A DNA stretch of 64,000 nucleotides from JAAYCI01 sp031549285 (GCA_031549285.1 JAVBPZ010000004.1:1-64000); one strand, 5' to 3'; shown: positions 24,033 to 33,480, counted from the first letter of the stretch. Notes: generated by a model not told the origin, from the sequence alone. A program made the numbers and translations.

Positions 24033-24491
24033 ATGGCCGATGTAAAAATTCTTGACAAAAAGGTTCGTATTGATGTGAAAGACGCCGAGGATAATATCAT
24101 CGGCCAGATTTGTTTTAATCCTGACAACACACAGGTATATTCAAAGTTTCTGGATATGATGCAACTGCTCGAAGGTAAAAACAAAGAGATGGAAAGCATT
24201 GCGCTAACCGATGATGAGCGGGCGGCGTTGGATAAAGACCTATCTACCGTCGAGGACTTCGAGGCTGCTGCGGGTGCGCTTGGCAAAATCAAAATGGCTA
24301 CCGACCTTGCAACCGAAACGGTAAAGGAAGCCTGCGCCGGGTTGGATTCGGTCTTTGGCGAGGGAATATGCGACCTGTTCATGCAGGGCGATTATGATGT
24401 TGAACTGTTGGAGCCACTTATCAATGTGGTTGTCCCTTATTTCAACAAGTCGCGGGAAGGTAAAACCAATAAATACAAGGCGAAGAAATGA
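24033..24491 (+). CDS. Tail assembly chaperone, first of pair
   Basis: 152 aa, start at 24033 behind AGGAG. VKILDKKVRIDVKDAEDN then a helical, acidic body (TDDERAALDKDLSTVEDFEA) fits the gpG/Gp13-like chaperone that binds the tape measure. The following gene overlaps through ATGA rather than through an obvious slippery sequence, so the two are probably coupled and not frameshift-fused. Confidence 0.75.
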   Translation: MADVKILDKKVRIDVKDAEDNIIGQICFNPDNTQVYSKFLDMMQLLEGKNKEMESIALTDDERAALDKDLSTVEDFEAAAGALGKIKMATDLATETVKEACAGLDSVFGEGICDLFMQGDYDVELLEPLINVVVPYFNKSREGKTNKYKAKK

Positions 24492-25042
24492 GCCGGTTAA
24501 CCCAAAAGGCTCCGATAACAGTCCCGATTGACGGCGTTGAGATTCCAATAAACACTGATTTTCGGGGCTGTTTGCTTACCATCGCCGCCATTGAGGATGT
24601 CGAGCTAACCCAATACGAAAAAGCCGATATTGTTCTATCAAACTTATATGGTGAGCACTGGCCAGAAGATATTGCGGAAGCAATAAAACAATCCCTCTGG
24701 TTTTTGTCTTGTGGGCAAGAGTCTGACGGCAAGAAGCATTCAAAACTCTTTGATTGGGACATGGACGCAGAACGTATCCATGCCGCCTTACTGGCACGCG
24801 GGGTTAATATCGATACGGCAGATATGCACTGGTGGACATTTAACTCCTATATCAACGAGCTTCCTGGAGACAGCGCAATTGTACAGGTCATACAATTGCG
24901 CGATAAATACCAGCGGGGGAAGTTGGACAAAGAGGAACGGAAGCTCTGTGATCGTATCGGATGGGATGTTATTGAAATGCGCAAGCCCGACCCTGACGCC
25001 CCAAGCGATGAAGAGGTTTGGCAAATATTAAAAGGTGAGTAG
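24488..25042 (+). CDS. Tail assembly chaperone, Gp15 family
   Basis: 184 aa. PIDGVEIPINTDFRGCLLTI, ALLARGVNIDTADMHWWTFN and QLRDKYQRGKLDKEER are characteristic of bacteriophage Gp15 proteins located between tube and tape-measure genes. Presumed to chaperone the tape measure during tail assembly. Confidence 0.85.
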   Translation: MSRLTQKAPITVPIDGVEIPINTDFRGCLLTIAAIEDVELTQYEKADIVLSNLYGEHWPEDIAEAIKQSLWFLSCGQESDGKKHSKLFDWDMDAERIHAALLARGVNIDTADMHWWTFNSYINELPGDSAIVQVIQLRDKYQRGKLDKEERKLCDRIGWDVIEMRKPDPDAPSDEEVWQILKGE

Positions 25043-25050
25043 GTGAACAA

Positions 25051-27684
25051 GTGGCTGATAATGGCGCGGTTGGCGAAGTAAAAATATCGACTAAGCTGGA
25101 TAATTCGGGCGTTGAAAAAAGTTGGGATCAGCTTAGCGCCAAAATGCAAAAAGAGGTCACTCGCCTTACTGCTGCCTTTGATCGTGAAACCCTGTCCATC
25201 AAGCGCCAAGAATCGGCTCTAGAAAGCATGCGGCGCAAGATAGATGCTATTGCTCAGGGAGATAAGCAGGTTGCCTCCTTAACGGCAATGGAAAGCCAAT
25301 TAAAGCGCATTACTAAAGAATATGCGGAACAGGATAGGATTTATAAGGATTTATCCGAACAAATTCGCTCCACACAACTAAACCTCGATATCGCCAAATC
25401 TACCGGGGATGTGCAGGGTATAGAAATCGCTCAAAGGCAACTTGTGGCCTTTGAGGAAGAAGCGGAAAGACTGATCGGCCCGCTGGCGCGGCTCGATGAA
25501 GAGATGTCGCGCCTGAAAAAGAACCTGGAAACCGCCAGGATGAACCCCGAACTTTCCCCTGAAGCCAAAGACCTTGCAGACAAAATAGGGCTAGCCGAAG
25601 AAAAGCTGGAACAATCTAAGAGTAAGGCAAACCAGCTTAAAGATGCTTTAAAGAATGCTTATAGCCAAGGTGCAGATCCTACAAAAAAGAGTTTTTCTGA
25701 GTCGCTTAAATCTCTGAACAAAATGGTTCCCAAAATAAAGTTGTTTAGTTTATTAACAAAAGCCGCTGGGAACAACGCAAAAAAAACAAATAGCGCTTTT
25801 AAGCAGATGACGACGCGGCTAAAGAATCTTGTTGTAGCGGCGTTTGTATTCAATGTTATCCGCAGGGCGCTAACAAGCCTTCGCAATACTCTCGGGGAAG
25901 TTTTAAAGGCAAATAAGCAATTCGCCCAATCCTGGAACAACATAAAAGTCAATCTGCTTACAGCATTTGCCCCCATTTGGCAGGTCTTGCAGCCCAAAGT
26001 CATTTCGTTTATGCACACCTTGGAGTCCGCCACACAGGTCATAGCAAAATTCGTCGCGGCTCTTTTCGGAATGACTTACCAGCAGGCAAAGGATGCGGCT
26101 AAGGCAATAAACGACGAAAGCAAAGCCCTTGATAAATCTGGAAAGTCGGCAGATAAAGCGAGCAAAAAGCTTGCCCGGTTTGATGACATAAACCAGCTCA
26201 CAGCAGATACAGCCGCCGAAGCCGCAGAGGAAACAGAAGGCCTTGATTTTGGTGCCGGCACAGAAGTGGACACATCGTGGTTTGACAAACTGTTAGATGT
26301 GGCCAAATCTGCTGTGGATGAATTCTATGGGCTTGGCAAGGCTCTTGGCGAGGCGATTAACCACGGGCTGCGCAGTATTGATTGGGATTCCGCGCTGTCT
26401 AAGGCTAAAAGCGCAGCCAAAAAAATCACAAGCCTATTGAATGGCTTGGTTGATGGCATTGATTGGGACTTGCTGGGGTATTCTGTTGCTCAAGGCATAA
26501 ACACGGCCCTGACATTTGCATATACCCTGATGACCACATTTAACTGGGGTAATTTTGGTTTGGCAATTGCCAATTTCCTAAATTCTGCCATTCAAAATAT
26601 CAACTGGGAACTACTTGGTAAAACTCTGGCAAGTGGATGGGTTGCTGCCATAGATTTTCTATATAACTTTGTGGTGACGTTTAACTGGGAAGCGTTTGGA
26701 CAAGCTATTGCCACGTCAGTCAATGCATGGTTTACTGCAATAGATTGGAAAAAAGCGGCCATAACCATTTCAGAGGGGATAAAAGGGCTTTTAAATACCC
26801 TCATATCTTTTATTAAAACAGTTGACTGGTATCTGGTCGGCAAGTCCATTGGTGACTTCTTGGCCAACATCGACTGGAAAGGTATTCTTGCGAATGTTGC
26901 AGTGGCTGTAGGTGCTGCTCTTGGCGGCATATTTTCGGCTATCTGGGCATCGCTCGGTGGGAACGCCGACGATGTGGGTGAGGCTTTCAAAAGTCTTTTG
27001 GGCTGGTTAGATAGAAACAAGGAATCGTTGGCGAATATACTCGATGTCGTGCTGAAGGTAATTGCGGCTCTTGTATTGATAAAAACAACCATCGGAATCG
27101 CCAGTGGCGCAATATCAATGCTAACCGGTGCCTTTAAATTGCTTTCTAGCCCCATAGGTATTATTGTAGCGGGCATTGCCCTACTGATTACATTGATTTA
27201 TCAAATTTCCCAAAATTGGGAAATAATGAACTGGGCAGAAAAAATGATAGCAGTATTCGGAGCACTTGCCGTAGCCGCCGGCATTCTTGCTATTGCGATA
27301 GGGGCCGTCAAGGGCCCGGCTGGAATCGCTCTTGCATTGGCTGGCATAGCGCTAGGAACAGTGGCGGTTATTGCATCTATTAAAAGCGCCCAAAGCAGAG
27401 TTCCGGCCTTAGCCGACGGCGCTGTCCTATATCCAAACCAACCGTTTGCCGCAATAGTGGGTGACCAAAAGCACGGAACAAATATAGAGGCTCCGATGGA
27501 GACCATTAAGCAGGGTGTAAGAGAAGTGCTTGCAGAAGGTGGTCAATCACAGGGTGCTCCGCAGGTCGTACTTAATGCCGACCCGGACATGGCCGCTCTT
27601 GTACGTGCAATATTTCCCGCACTAAAAGCAGAAGAATCAAGGCGCGGTACAAGTATGTCCAGCACACTCGCGCCAAACTATTAG
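25051..27684 (+). CDS. Tape measure protein
   Basis: 877 aa from a GTG with AGGTGA upstream. Long coiled coil over residues ~20-200, then hydrophobic helical segments (ITSLLNGLVDGIDWDLLGYS and repeats of a (N/D)W-x4-G-x3-A pattern between ~440 and 640) and membrane-like helices near 670-790. The C-terminal LADGAVLYPNQPFAAIVGDQ and GTNIEAPMETIKQGV motifs are standard in tape-measure proteins. Sets tail length and is ejected with the DNA. Confidence 0.93.
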   Translation: MADNGAVGEVKISTKLDNSGVEKSWDQLSAKMQKEVTRLTAAFDRETLSIKRQESALESMRRKIDAIAQGDKQVASLTAMESQLKRITKEYAEQDRIYKDLSEQIRSTQLNLDIAKSTGDVQGIEIAQRQLVAFEEEAERLIGPLARLDEEMSRLKKNLETARMNPELSPEAKDLADKIGLAEEKLEQSKSKANQLKDALKNAYSQGADPTKKSFSESLKSLNKMVPKIKLFSLLTKAAGNNAKKTNSAFKQMTTRLKNLVVAAFVFNVIRRALTSLRNTLGEVLKANKQFAQSWNNIKVNLLTAFAPIWQVLQPKVISFMHTLESATQVIAKFVAALFGMTYQQAKDAAKAINDESKALDKSGKSADKASKKLARFDDINQLTADTAAEAAEETEGLDFGAGTEVDTSWFDKLLDVAKSAVDEFYGLGKALGEAINHGLRSIDWDSALSKAKSAAKKITSLLNGLVDGIDWDLLGYSVAQGINTALTFAYTLMTTFNWGNFGLAIANFLNSAIQNINWELLGKTLASGWVAAIDFLYNFVVTFNWEAFGQAIATSVNAWFTAIDWKKAAITISEGIKGLLNTLISFIKTVDWYLVGKSIGDFLANIDWKGILANVAVAVGAALGGIFSAIWASLGGNADDVGEAFKSLLGWLDRNKESLANILDVVLKVIAALVLIKTTIGIASGAISMLTGAFKLLSSPIGIIVAGIALLITLIYQISQNWEIMNWAEKMIAVFGALAVAAGILAIAIGAVKGPAGIALALAGIALGTVAVIASIKSAQSRVPALADGAVLYPNQPFAAIVGDQKHGTNIEAPMETIKQGVREVLAEGGQSQGAPQVVLNADPDMAALVRAIFPALKAEESRRGTSMSSTLAPNY

Positions 27685-27698
27685 GCCCCGACACTACT

Positions 27699-28250
27699 TC
27701 AATCATCTTCGTTATATTTTTTCTTTAATTCTTTCGTGCTGCACAAAAAGAATTCTCTATGCTTTATGAAATTTACGAGCATCACGATAGAGACAATAAA
27801 CATAATTTGGTATAGGCCGCCTAAGATATAACTTGTCCATGTAAGTGAATTGAAGGCGGCTAACATACCAGAAACGTTAACCACGCCCGAATATGCAGAA
27901 TCTATCGCTTGTGAGGTTTGTGCCGTTACGCTTGGCATGAATGTATTCAATATAGACAAAACCACCAATGCGGGTGTGGCGATGCAGTTGAAAAACAAGA
28001 GCACAATGTTTGTGTAAAATGACGGCTTATCCAAAACAGGAAACATGAGCGCTGCCGCCAAAGCCCCTATCGCATACAAAAAAACAACGATTAGAAGGAA
28101 TAAATTGATGTAGTCGGCAGCCATGAAATTTACGGCAATAAGAGCCACCGCTAAGGCTAATGTAAACCAACTCCAAAAATACATGTAGGAGTTCAGCCCA
28201 AATATCTCTTTTCTGTAATACTTCATTTTTTTGTCTTTTATGATTTTCAC
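27699..28250 (-). CDS. Four-helix membrane protein, opposite-strand cargo in the tail module
   Basis: 183 aa from GTG 28250, nine bases after AGGAGG; ATG 28226 is an alternative. Four hydrophobic helices (YMYFWSWFTLALAVALIAV; INLFLLIVVFLYAIGALAAA; IVLLFFNCIATPALVVLSIL; YILGGLYQIMFIVSIVMLV) and a basic C-terminus (KELKKKYNEDD). It interrupts the tape-measure/distal-tail order on the other strand and has its own promoter element. Function unknown; the context suggests a lysogenic-conversion gene. Confidence 0.75.
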   Translation of the reverse strand: MKIIKDKKMKYYRKEIFGLNSYMYFWSWFTLALAVALIAVNFMAADYINLFLLIVVFLYAIGALAAALMFPVLDKPSFYTNIVLLFFNCIATPALVVLSILNTFMPSVTAQTSQAIDSAYSGVVNVSGMLAAFNSLTWTSYILGGLYQIMFIVSIVMLVNFIKHREFFLCSTKELKKKYNEDD

Positions 28251-28272
28251 GAAACCCCGCCTCCTTTCCCAC

Positions 28273-28281
28273 ATTATACCA
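28273..28281 (-). promoter_or_regulatory. Extended -10 promoter element for the opposite-strand membrane gene
   Basis: TATGGTATAAT on the complement holds TGnTATAAT, about 23 bases before the start, between the start codons of two divergent genes. No strong -35 is visible. Confidence 0.55.
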
Positions 28282-28296
28282 TAAAGGTGTGATTAA

Positions 28297-28701
28297 ATGG
28301 CCGAAACAATCATCTTCAAAATAGACGGCCAAGGCTACCCCACGTTGCCAGTTCTTGACTACGACTTTTCCGTAGAGATATTGGACGGCGAGGGTACAGG
28401 CCGGCTTGCCACATGGGATATGTTCCGTGACCCCAACGGCCTGATTAAGAATCTCGACATGGTGGTGGGGCTACCGATGAACGCAAGCACAGGAAGCGAC
28501 CTTCAAAACCTGTTGGCGGCGCTGGACAGTTTTGGCACGCGCGACTTCCGCAACGTTACCTTTTGGACGCCAAGCGGAAGTTTTACGCAACCGATGTACG
28601 GGGCGTCGTACAAAATTAAAATGCTTCGCATAACGCGGAACGGCGTAACCTATTGGGGAGCCATCCCCATCAAATTTGTGGCAAAGGGGCCGATTAAGTG
28701 A
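28297..28701 (+). CDS. Distal tail/baseplate protein
   Basis: 134 aa. Beta-rich: VLDYDFSVEILDGEGTGRLA, WDMFRDPNG, FWTPSGSFTQPMYGASYKIK. Lies between the tape measure and the large baseplate protein, so probably a distal-tail or baseplate hub component. The stop overlaps the next GTG start. Confidence 0.65.
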   Translation: MAETIIFKIDGQGYPTLPVLDYDFSVEILDGEGTGRLATWDMFRDPNGLIKNLDMVVGLPMNASTGSDLQNLLAALDSFGTRDFRNVTFWTPSGSFTQPMYGASYKIKMLRITRNGVTYWGAIPIKFVAKGPIK

Positions 28702-30323
28702 AAATCCAAATTGGCTACGGCCAGGTTGACCCCTCCGCAAAGCCGGATAGCAACCCAACAAGCTCCAATAAGCAGCCTTGGGACGACCTTGGCGGGCTAA
28801 AGGTTGACGGCCTTACCGTTTTGAATGTGGCCACGCTGGAACATAACCAAGGCATTTTGGATGGAACACAGGTTCATTTGCCGGACAACCCCGAAGATTT
28901 TCCATGGGGGTTTTGGTCGCTGGACTTTTCGGACGACGACGGAAATTTTGCAGAACCGCCGACACTGGACATCCAATTCTCTTTCAACCACAAATCCCCC
29001 GGCCTTACATTTCGATTTTACCACTATTCGGACGATTGGGCAACCAGCGTCAGGGTGATCTGGTACGATTCGTCTGGCAGTGTTATAACATCCGGAACGT
29101 ATGAGATATCCGGCCTCGAGAGTGAAGTGGTCGAAAATGTTTCAAACTTTCGCCGGATAGTCGTTGAGTTTTTGTCAACCAATATCCGCAACCGTTATAT
29201 CAAACTGCTAGGGTTGGACTATGGCCGGGGGCGTTCGTTCCCGGATGATTCTATCGATACGGCCTCCATCCTGGAAGAGATTGACCCCACATCAAATGAG
29301 ATCACCGTTAATACGCTTGGCTTTCGGATACGTACTCATGACCCGGAGTTTTCTATTGTATCCGGCGTGGGCGACGGCATGCTGATGCGCAATCAGATGC
29401 TGACGGTGGTGGCTGACGAAAAGGATTTTGGCACCTTCTTCCTCAAGTTCCCGTGGAAAGACCTGTATGGGGATGGAACGGTGGTGGAGTTCCAAGGTGT
29501 GGACCCGATTGGCGCGATGGACCAGTACCAGTTTTGGGGCGATATTTATAGTAATACGCCTATTGAAACCATTGTTGCGCAGATTTTCGGTATTTGCTAC
29601 CCTACGCAGCTGATTCGGTATGAAATCGACCCAGCTTTTGCCGGCGCAACCGTTTCCGGCCTGATTCCCATTTGTACCTGCCGGGAAGCCCTGCAATTGA
29701 TTTGCTTTGCAATTGGAGCGGTTGCAGATGATTCCCGCCGAAATTATGTGTGGATATATCCGCCAGACACGGACGTATCGTATACCATTCCTGATACAAA
29801 AGTTTATAAGGGTTCCCAGGTCGAGCCTACGACCTATTGCAGCGGCGTTGATGTTGTGGCGCATGAATATATTCAAAGCAATGAAACAGTGCAGGCACAC
29901 GACGGCAGCGTGACCGCAGGGCAATATACAATTAAGTTCAATGAACCGCTGTATGGCCTGACTGTTTCTGGGGCTGCGCTGATAAAAAGCACGGCTAATT
30001 ATGCGGTTGTCAATGTCACTCGCGAGGGCAACGTAAATGTGTCCGGCAAAAAATATATCGTAAACCAGACTGTATTTTCGGTGCAAGATGAAGTGGCCGC
30101 CGGCGAAGTTGAAAACGTAATGATTTACGATGGCTGCACCCTCTTGTCGCCCGCACAAGCCCCAGCAAGGGCGCAAGCCTTGTTCGACTACCTCACCCAG
30201 CGCACGCGCGTTACAGCGGACGTGAGGCTGGACAGGGGTGGCGCATACGACGATATCCAAGATGTTGAGTATCTGGAAGTCGGCGAAATAGCGGAATTTC
30301 CAACTGTCGGCCGCCCCCATTGA
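28698..30323 (+). CDS. Baseplate/tail-associated protein; C-terminus probably frameshifted
   Basis: 541 aa as sequenced, GTG start. A concanavalin-like N-terminal half (PWGFWSLDFSDDDGNF; FRRIVVEFLSTNIRNRYIKL) is followed by a baseplate-hub-like half (PIETIVAQIFGICYPTQLI; CREALQLICFAIGAV). The frame stops at TGA 30321-30323 right after CCCCC; skipping one C continues PIDGTIEQLDINLRGGRAK in a plausible C-terminus to TGA 30412-30414. Removing one C would give a ~571-aa product overlapping the next gene. May be a real mutation or a sequence error. Confidence 0.75.
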   Translation: MKIQIGYGQVDPSAKPDSNPTSSNKQPWDDLGGLKVDGLTVLNVATLEHNQGILDGTQVHLPDNPEDFPWGFWSLDFSDDDGNFAEPPTLDIQFSFNHKSPGLTFRFYHYSDDWATSVRVIWYDSSGSVITSGTYEISGLESEVVENVSNFRRIVVEFLSTNIRNRYIKLLGLDYGRGRSFPDDSIDTASILEEIDPTSNEITVNTLGFRIRTHDPEFSIVSGVGDGMLMRNQMLTVVADEKDFGTFFLKFPWKDLYGDGTVVEFQGVDPIGAMDQYQFWGDIYSNTPIETIVAQIFGICYPTQLIRYEIDPAFAGATVSGLIPICTCREALQLICFAIGAVADDSRRNYVWIYPPDTDVSYTIPDTKVYKGSQVEPTTYCSGVDVVAHEYIQSNETVQAHDGSVTAGQYTIKFNEPLYGLTVSGAALIKSTANYAVVNVTREGNVNVSGKKYIVNQTVFSVQDEVAAGEVENVMIYDGCTLLSPAQAPARAQALFDYLTQRTRVTADVRLDRGGAYDDIQDVEYLEVGEIAEFPTVGRPH

Positions 30324-30388
30324 CGGCACAATCGAACAATTAGACATCAACCTGCGCGGAGGCAGGGCTAAAGCGAGGGTGACGGGGA

Positions 30389-31033
30389 ATGTCATGGATA
30401 CCTCCAGTAACTGATAGAACGCAGACGGATGTTGATTTTGCCAACGCCAACAGAAATGACCCTGCGAATTACAAGGGTGCACAGAATAATACCGACTGGC
30501 AGCGGCTTACATCAAACATGTATCACCTTGCAGGCGTTCTGCGCGATTATGGGTATGATGTAATATTGCATTCACGCCTAGTATGGGATGTTGGGTATAT
30601 TCCCCGCGACAACGAAGTATACCAAATTCTGGAAGACCTCGTATGTCTTAGACATGCGCTTTTGGGATACTTTAATTATTCATGGCAACAGTGGGATGGG
30701 TTGGGCCGAAATTGGGCACAAATTGATTCTAGGAAAAGAATGTCTGTAGACTATTTTTCTTCGATATGGTTGCCTCGAATGCCAATGACATATTACGAAA
30801 AAATCAACATCCTTGAAGAATGGACGCGGTTGCTCCTAGAGGCAATCGAACAAACAAAACCGCTGCTGCGCGTTTCTGGAACATTCTCCAGCGGACAAGC
30901 GACATACCTTCCACGGTTTATTGATGTTGAGTTAGAATATATGGACTGGATTGGGTGGGACTCCCTGTTGAGGGCGTGGACAGCTATCGATTTGGAACAG
31001 AAAATTGCCGCAGACTACTTTAAAAAGGTGTGA
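30389..31033 (+). CDS. Tail/baseplate protein (214 aa)
   Basis: MSWIPPVTDRTQTDVDFANA then a helical region rich in Trp/Tyr and a segment VSGTFSSGQATYLPRF. Starts of this kind (W-x-PxTDRTxxDV) recur in structural proteins of Firmicutes phages that carry small carbohydrate-binding or fibre-attachment modules. Its start lies inside the likely extension of the preceding gene. Confidence 0.6.
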   Translation: MSWIPPVTDRTQTDVDFANANRNDPANYKGAQNNTDWQRLTSNMYHLAGVLRDYGYDVILHSRLVWDVGYIPRDNEVYQILEDLVCLRHALLGYFNYSWQQWDGLGRNWAQIDSRKRMSVDYFSSIWLPRMPMTYYEKINILEEWTRLLLEAIEQTKPLLRVSGTFSSGQATYLPRFIDVELEYMDWIGWDSLLRAWTAIDLEQKIAADYFKKV

Positions 31034-31037
31034 TCAA

Positions 31038-31424
31038 ATGTCATGGATTCCGCGAAATATAGTTGACCAAAACGTACAATATCCAAACAGGTTTCAGCTG
31101 AAAAATGTTGACACTGGAGAGGTTTCAATATTTGATATAACGAAAACGCAAAGCAACGGAGATATCTTGGGAACCAACATCAATAAAGACTACCTCCAAC
31201 CGATAGAGGACTATTTGGGACAAGTAGACGATTTCCAGTCCCGATGCGTTTTACAAATAGAAACCATACAAAATACCGTTTCGACGCTAGCTCCGAAAAA
31301 CAATCCTGTTTTAGTGAATCCAACAGCAAACCCTGCGGCGGTATCATTGAATAACGCACGAATTACAACGACCGCCGATGTTAAATCATACTTGGATTCG
31401 CTTTTTTCTGCATACAAGGGGTGA
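31038..31424 (+). CDS. Tail fibre attachment-like protein (128 aa)
   Basis: Start at 31038 behind AAGGTG. MSWIPRNIVDQNVQYPNRFQ and LKNVDTGEVSIFDIT open the protein; the second half (NPVLVNPTANPAAVSLNNAR) ends in SYLDSLFSAYKG. The next gene begins with a parallel layout (RHPVRFSLYDTETGEI), so the two share an N-terminal fold and may assemble together on the baseplate. Confidence 0.55.
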   Translation: MSWIPRNIVDQNVQYPNRFQLKNVDTGEVSIFDITKTQSNGDILGTNINKDYLQPIEDYLGQVDDFQSRCVLQIETIQNTVSTLAPKNNPVLVNPTANPAAVSLNNARITTTADVKSYLDSLFSAYKG

Positions 31425-31427
31425 AAA

Positions 31428-33113
31428 ATGGATACTTGGAATTCGCGGCAGTTCATTGACAGTTCCGCAAGGCACCCTGTGCGTTTTTCTTTATATGATA
31501 CTGAAACCGGAGAAATAAAGAGCGTATGTGATCTTATATTTATTCCTGGTGAAATTTACTCGGCTGGAACGAATGCTAAGTGCAGAGGCCATTGGCAGCC
31601 GATAGAGGGATATTTGCATTCGATATACGTGTCAAACCTATTTGAGTCGCTAAAAGGCATTGATGCCAAGTTGGATGACTATGCGCCAATTTCAGGAGCG
31701 TCATTCTACAACCCAGCGGCATCGGCTTCTCCACCAACAACAAATATAGGCGGGGGCCTAGCGACAACCGCATTTGTGCGATCGTTTGTGTCGCAGTACC
31801 CCTTTCCTCCAAAATCTGTAAAAAATTTAAGCGCATCCGTAAGTGGTGATTCCTTTAATCTGAAATGGAACGATCCTGCTGACTTTTCTTTTGATCAAAT
31901 GTCACTTGCGGTTTGGAAGGGTACAAGAGTCCTTTATAGAAACGACCGCTACCCGCAGAATGAAAGTGATGGAACTATTGTAGCTAACAGCACCACGCGA
32001 AACAGGTATTCTAGCACAGCGCTAAACATTCCTGGAGGAGAGGGCACATATTATTTTGGAATTTACCCATATACCGACAAGGGGCAATTTAACATCAATT
32101 CCGCAAACAGAATTTCATCGTATCTTCCCTATTTCAAAAAAGCTCTTCCTGATTTAACGTATGCACCGTATACATCTCCTTCTCGCGCGTATATGTGCGC
32201 TGCGACTGACGGCAACGGCAGCGTTTTGTTTGGCGGAGGATTGCGGGACGCAAGCGCAATCGTCCCCGGAACGGTTGAGGTAGATCGATATTCGGTTGAT
32301 GGAGTAAAAACAAATCTTGATTCTATGCAAACGCCCCGATATAGCTTTGCGGCAGCGACAACGGGAAGTGGAAGTGTTTTATTTGGCGGAGGTTGGGGAA
32401 ACGGTTCCCCTGCAATAAATAGCGTTGAATCATATTCAGCATCTGGCGCCCGTAGCACACTTTCGCCCCTCACTAATGCAGCGGGCTCTTTGGCCGCTGC
32501 GGCTGACGGGAGCGGTAATGTGCTGTTTGGCGGTGGGTATGGTAATGGCTCGTCTTTCGCAACCGTTGATTTATACACAAGGGATGGGGCCAAGGGAACT
32601 CGCGCAAACCTTTCGGTCGCGAGATCTGGATTGTGCGCTGCGACTGACGGCAACGGCAGCGTTTTGTTTGGCGGAGGTGGATCAGTAGTCGATAAATACA
32701 CAAAAGATGGAGCGAAATCCACACTGTCCCCTCTCTCTGTATCAAGATCAGGTGTAGCCGCTGCGGCTGACGGGAGCGGTAATGTGCTGTTTGGCGGTGG
32801 AAATTCGGCGGTTGTGGATAGGTATTCCGTCTCTGGAGAAAGGGTTACCCTTTCTCCTATGTATACAAGCCGCACATCGGCAGCGGCGGCCATTGATAAA
32901 CAGGGGAATGTGCTGTTTTTCGGAGGCGGTACTCAATACATCGACAGATATACTCCGGACGGAGCGCGGACGGTAATAAACTTAGTCATGTATTCTGGCG
33001 GCGCCGGCGCTTCTGCATCTACAGACGGGAATGGAAATATTATAGCGGCTGGTACCGCAGGCGACACAGGCACATCAAGCCGAGTAAACCAATATTTTTC
33101 TAACGGAGGATAG
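31428..33113 (+). CDS. Tail fibre/receptor-binding protein with kelch-like repeats
   Basis: 561 aa. N-terminal ~60 residues resemble the preceding protein (attachment domain); a fibronectin-III-like segment follows (PKSVKNLSASVSGDSFNLKW). From about residue 250 at least six repeats of ~45 residues occur, each with AAATDGxGxVLFGGG, then DxYSxDGxRxTLSPL. This is a kelch/beta-propeller-like blade pattern. A distal propeller suits glycan or protein receptor recognition. Several blades share exact DNA blocks. Confidence 0.75.
   Translation: MDTWNSRQFIDSSARHPVRFSLYDTETGEIKSVCDLIFIPGEIYSAGTNAKCRGHWQPIEGYLHSIYVSNLFESLKGIDAKLDDYAPISGASFYNPAASASPPTTNIGGGLATTAFVRSFVSQYPFPPKSVKNLSASVSGDSFNLKWNDPADFSFDQMSLAVWKGTRVLYRNDRYPQNESDGTIVANSTTRNRYSSTALNIPGGEGTYYFGIYPYTDKGQFNINSANRISSYLPYFKKALPDLTYAPYTSPSRAYMCAATDGNGSVLFGGGLRDASAIVPGTVEVDRYSVDGVKTNLDSMQTPRYSFAAATTGSGSVLFGGGWGNGSPAINSVESYSASGARSTLSPLTNAAGSLAAAADGSGNVLFGGGYGNGSSFATVDLYTRDGAKGTRANLSVARSGLCAATDGNGSVLFGGGGSVVDKYTKDGAKSTLSPLSVSRSGVAAAADGSGNVLFGGGNSAVVDRYSVSGERVTLSPMYTSRTSAAAAIDKQGNVLFFGGGTQYIDRYTPDGARTVINLVMYSGGAGASASTDGNGNIIAAGTAGDTGTSSRVNQYFSNGG
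32194..32800 (+). repeat. Two interleaved exact repeats inside the kelch-like gene
   Basis: A 46-bp block is identical at 32194-32239 and 32632-32677; a different 44-bp block is identical at 32493-32536 and 32757-32800. Both encode the conserved blade core, but with different codons, so two DNA lineages of the same blade alternate (A, B, A, B order). Confidence 0.9.
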
Positions 33114-33114
33114 C

Positions 33115-33480
33115 ATGTTAAAAATTGAATTTTGGGATGAACATACCGATATATTGTTGCCAAGCGGCAGGCTTCTGCCTTTTAATGACGTGCGTTCTGA
33201 ATTCCCCAATACCGGCACCTCGAAAATTGTGTTGGAATATTTACCTGGAAATGATGATATGGTTGGCGCAATAGATTCAATAGACATCTTGCGGCAGATT
33301 TACAAAATCGATGAATCGTTTGATGACGACGAAGCATTGGAGGCAATCCATGAGTTGCGTAACGCTCCGCCACCGCTGGCAACAGATGATATAATTCCTC
33401 TCTCACGGGCGGACGCACAGGCCCTCGAACAACATCTTACCGAAGTTGAACTTTTAATTATGGAGGCGCAGAATGGCTAA
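33115..33480 (+). CDS. Hypothetical tail protein (121 aa)
   Basis: Two bases after the fibre stop. N-terminal strands (IEFWDEHTDILLPSGRLLPF; SKIVLEYLPGNDDMVGAID), then an acidic helical C-terminus (ESFDDDEALEAIHELR; DAQALEQHLTEVELLI). May be a fibre chaperone or accessory; no family recognised. Confidence 0.6.
   Translation: MLKIEFWDEHTDILLPSGRLLPFNDVRSEFPNTGTSKIVLEYLPGNDDMVGAIDSIDILRQIYKIDESFDDDEALEAIHELRNAPPPLATDDIIPLSRADAQALEQHLTEVELLIMEAQNG

Noticed and set aside
24033..25042. Programmed frameshift between the two tail chaperone genes
   Set aside because: The genes overlap by a simple ATGA and no slippery heptamer was seen at the junction, so translational coupling is the simpler reading.
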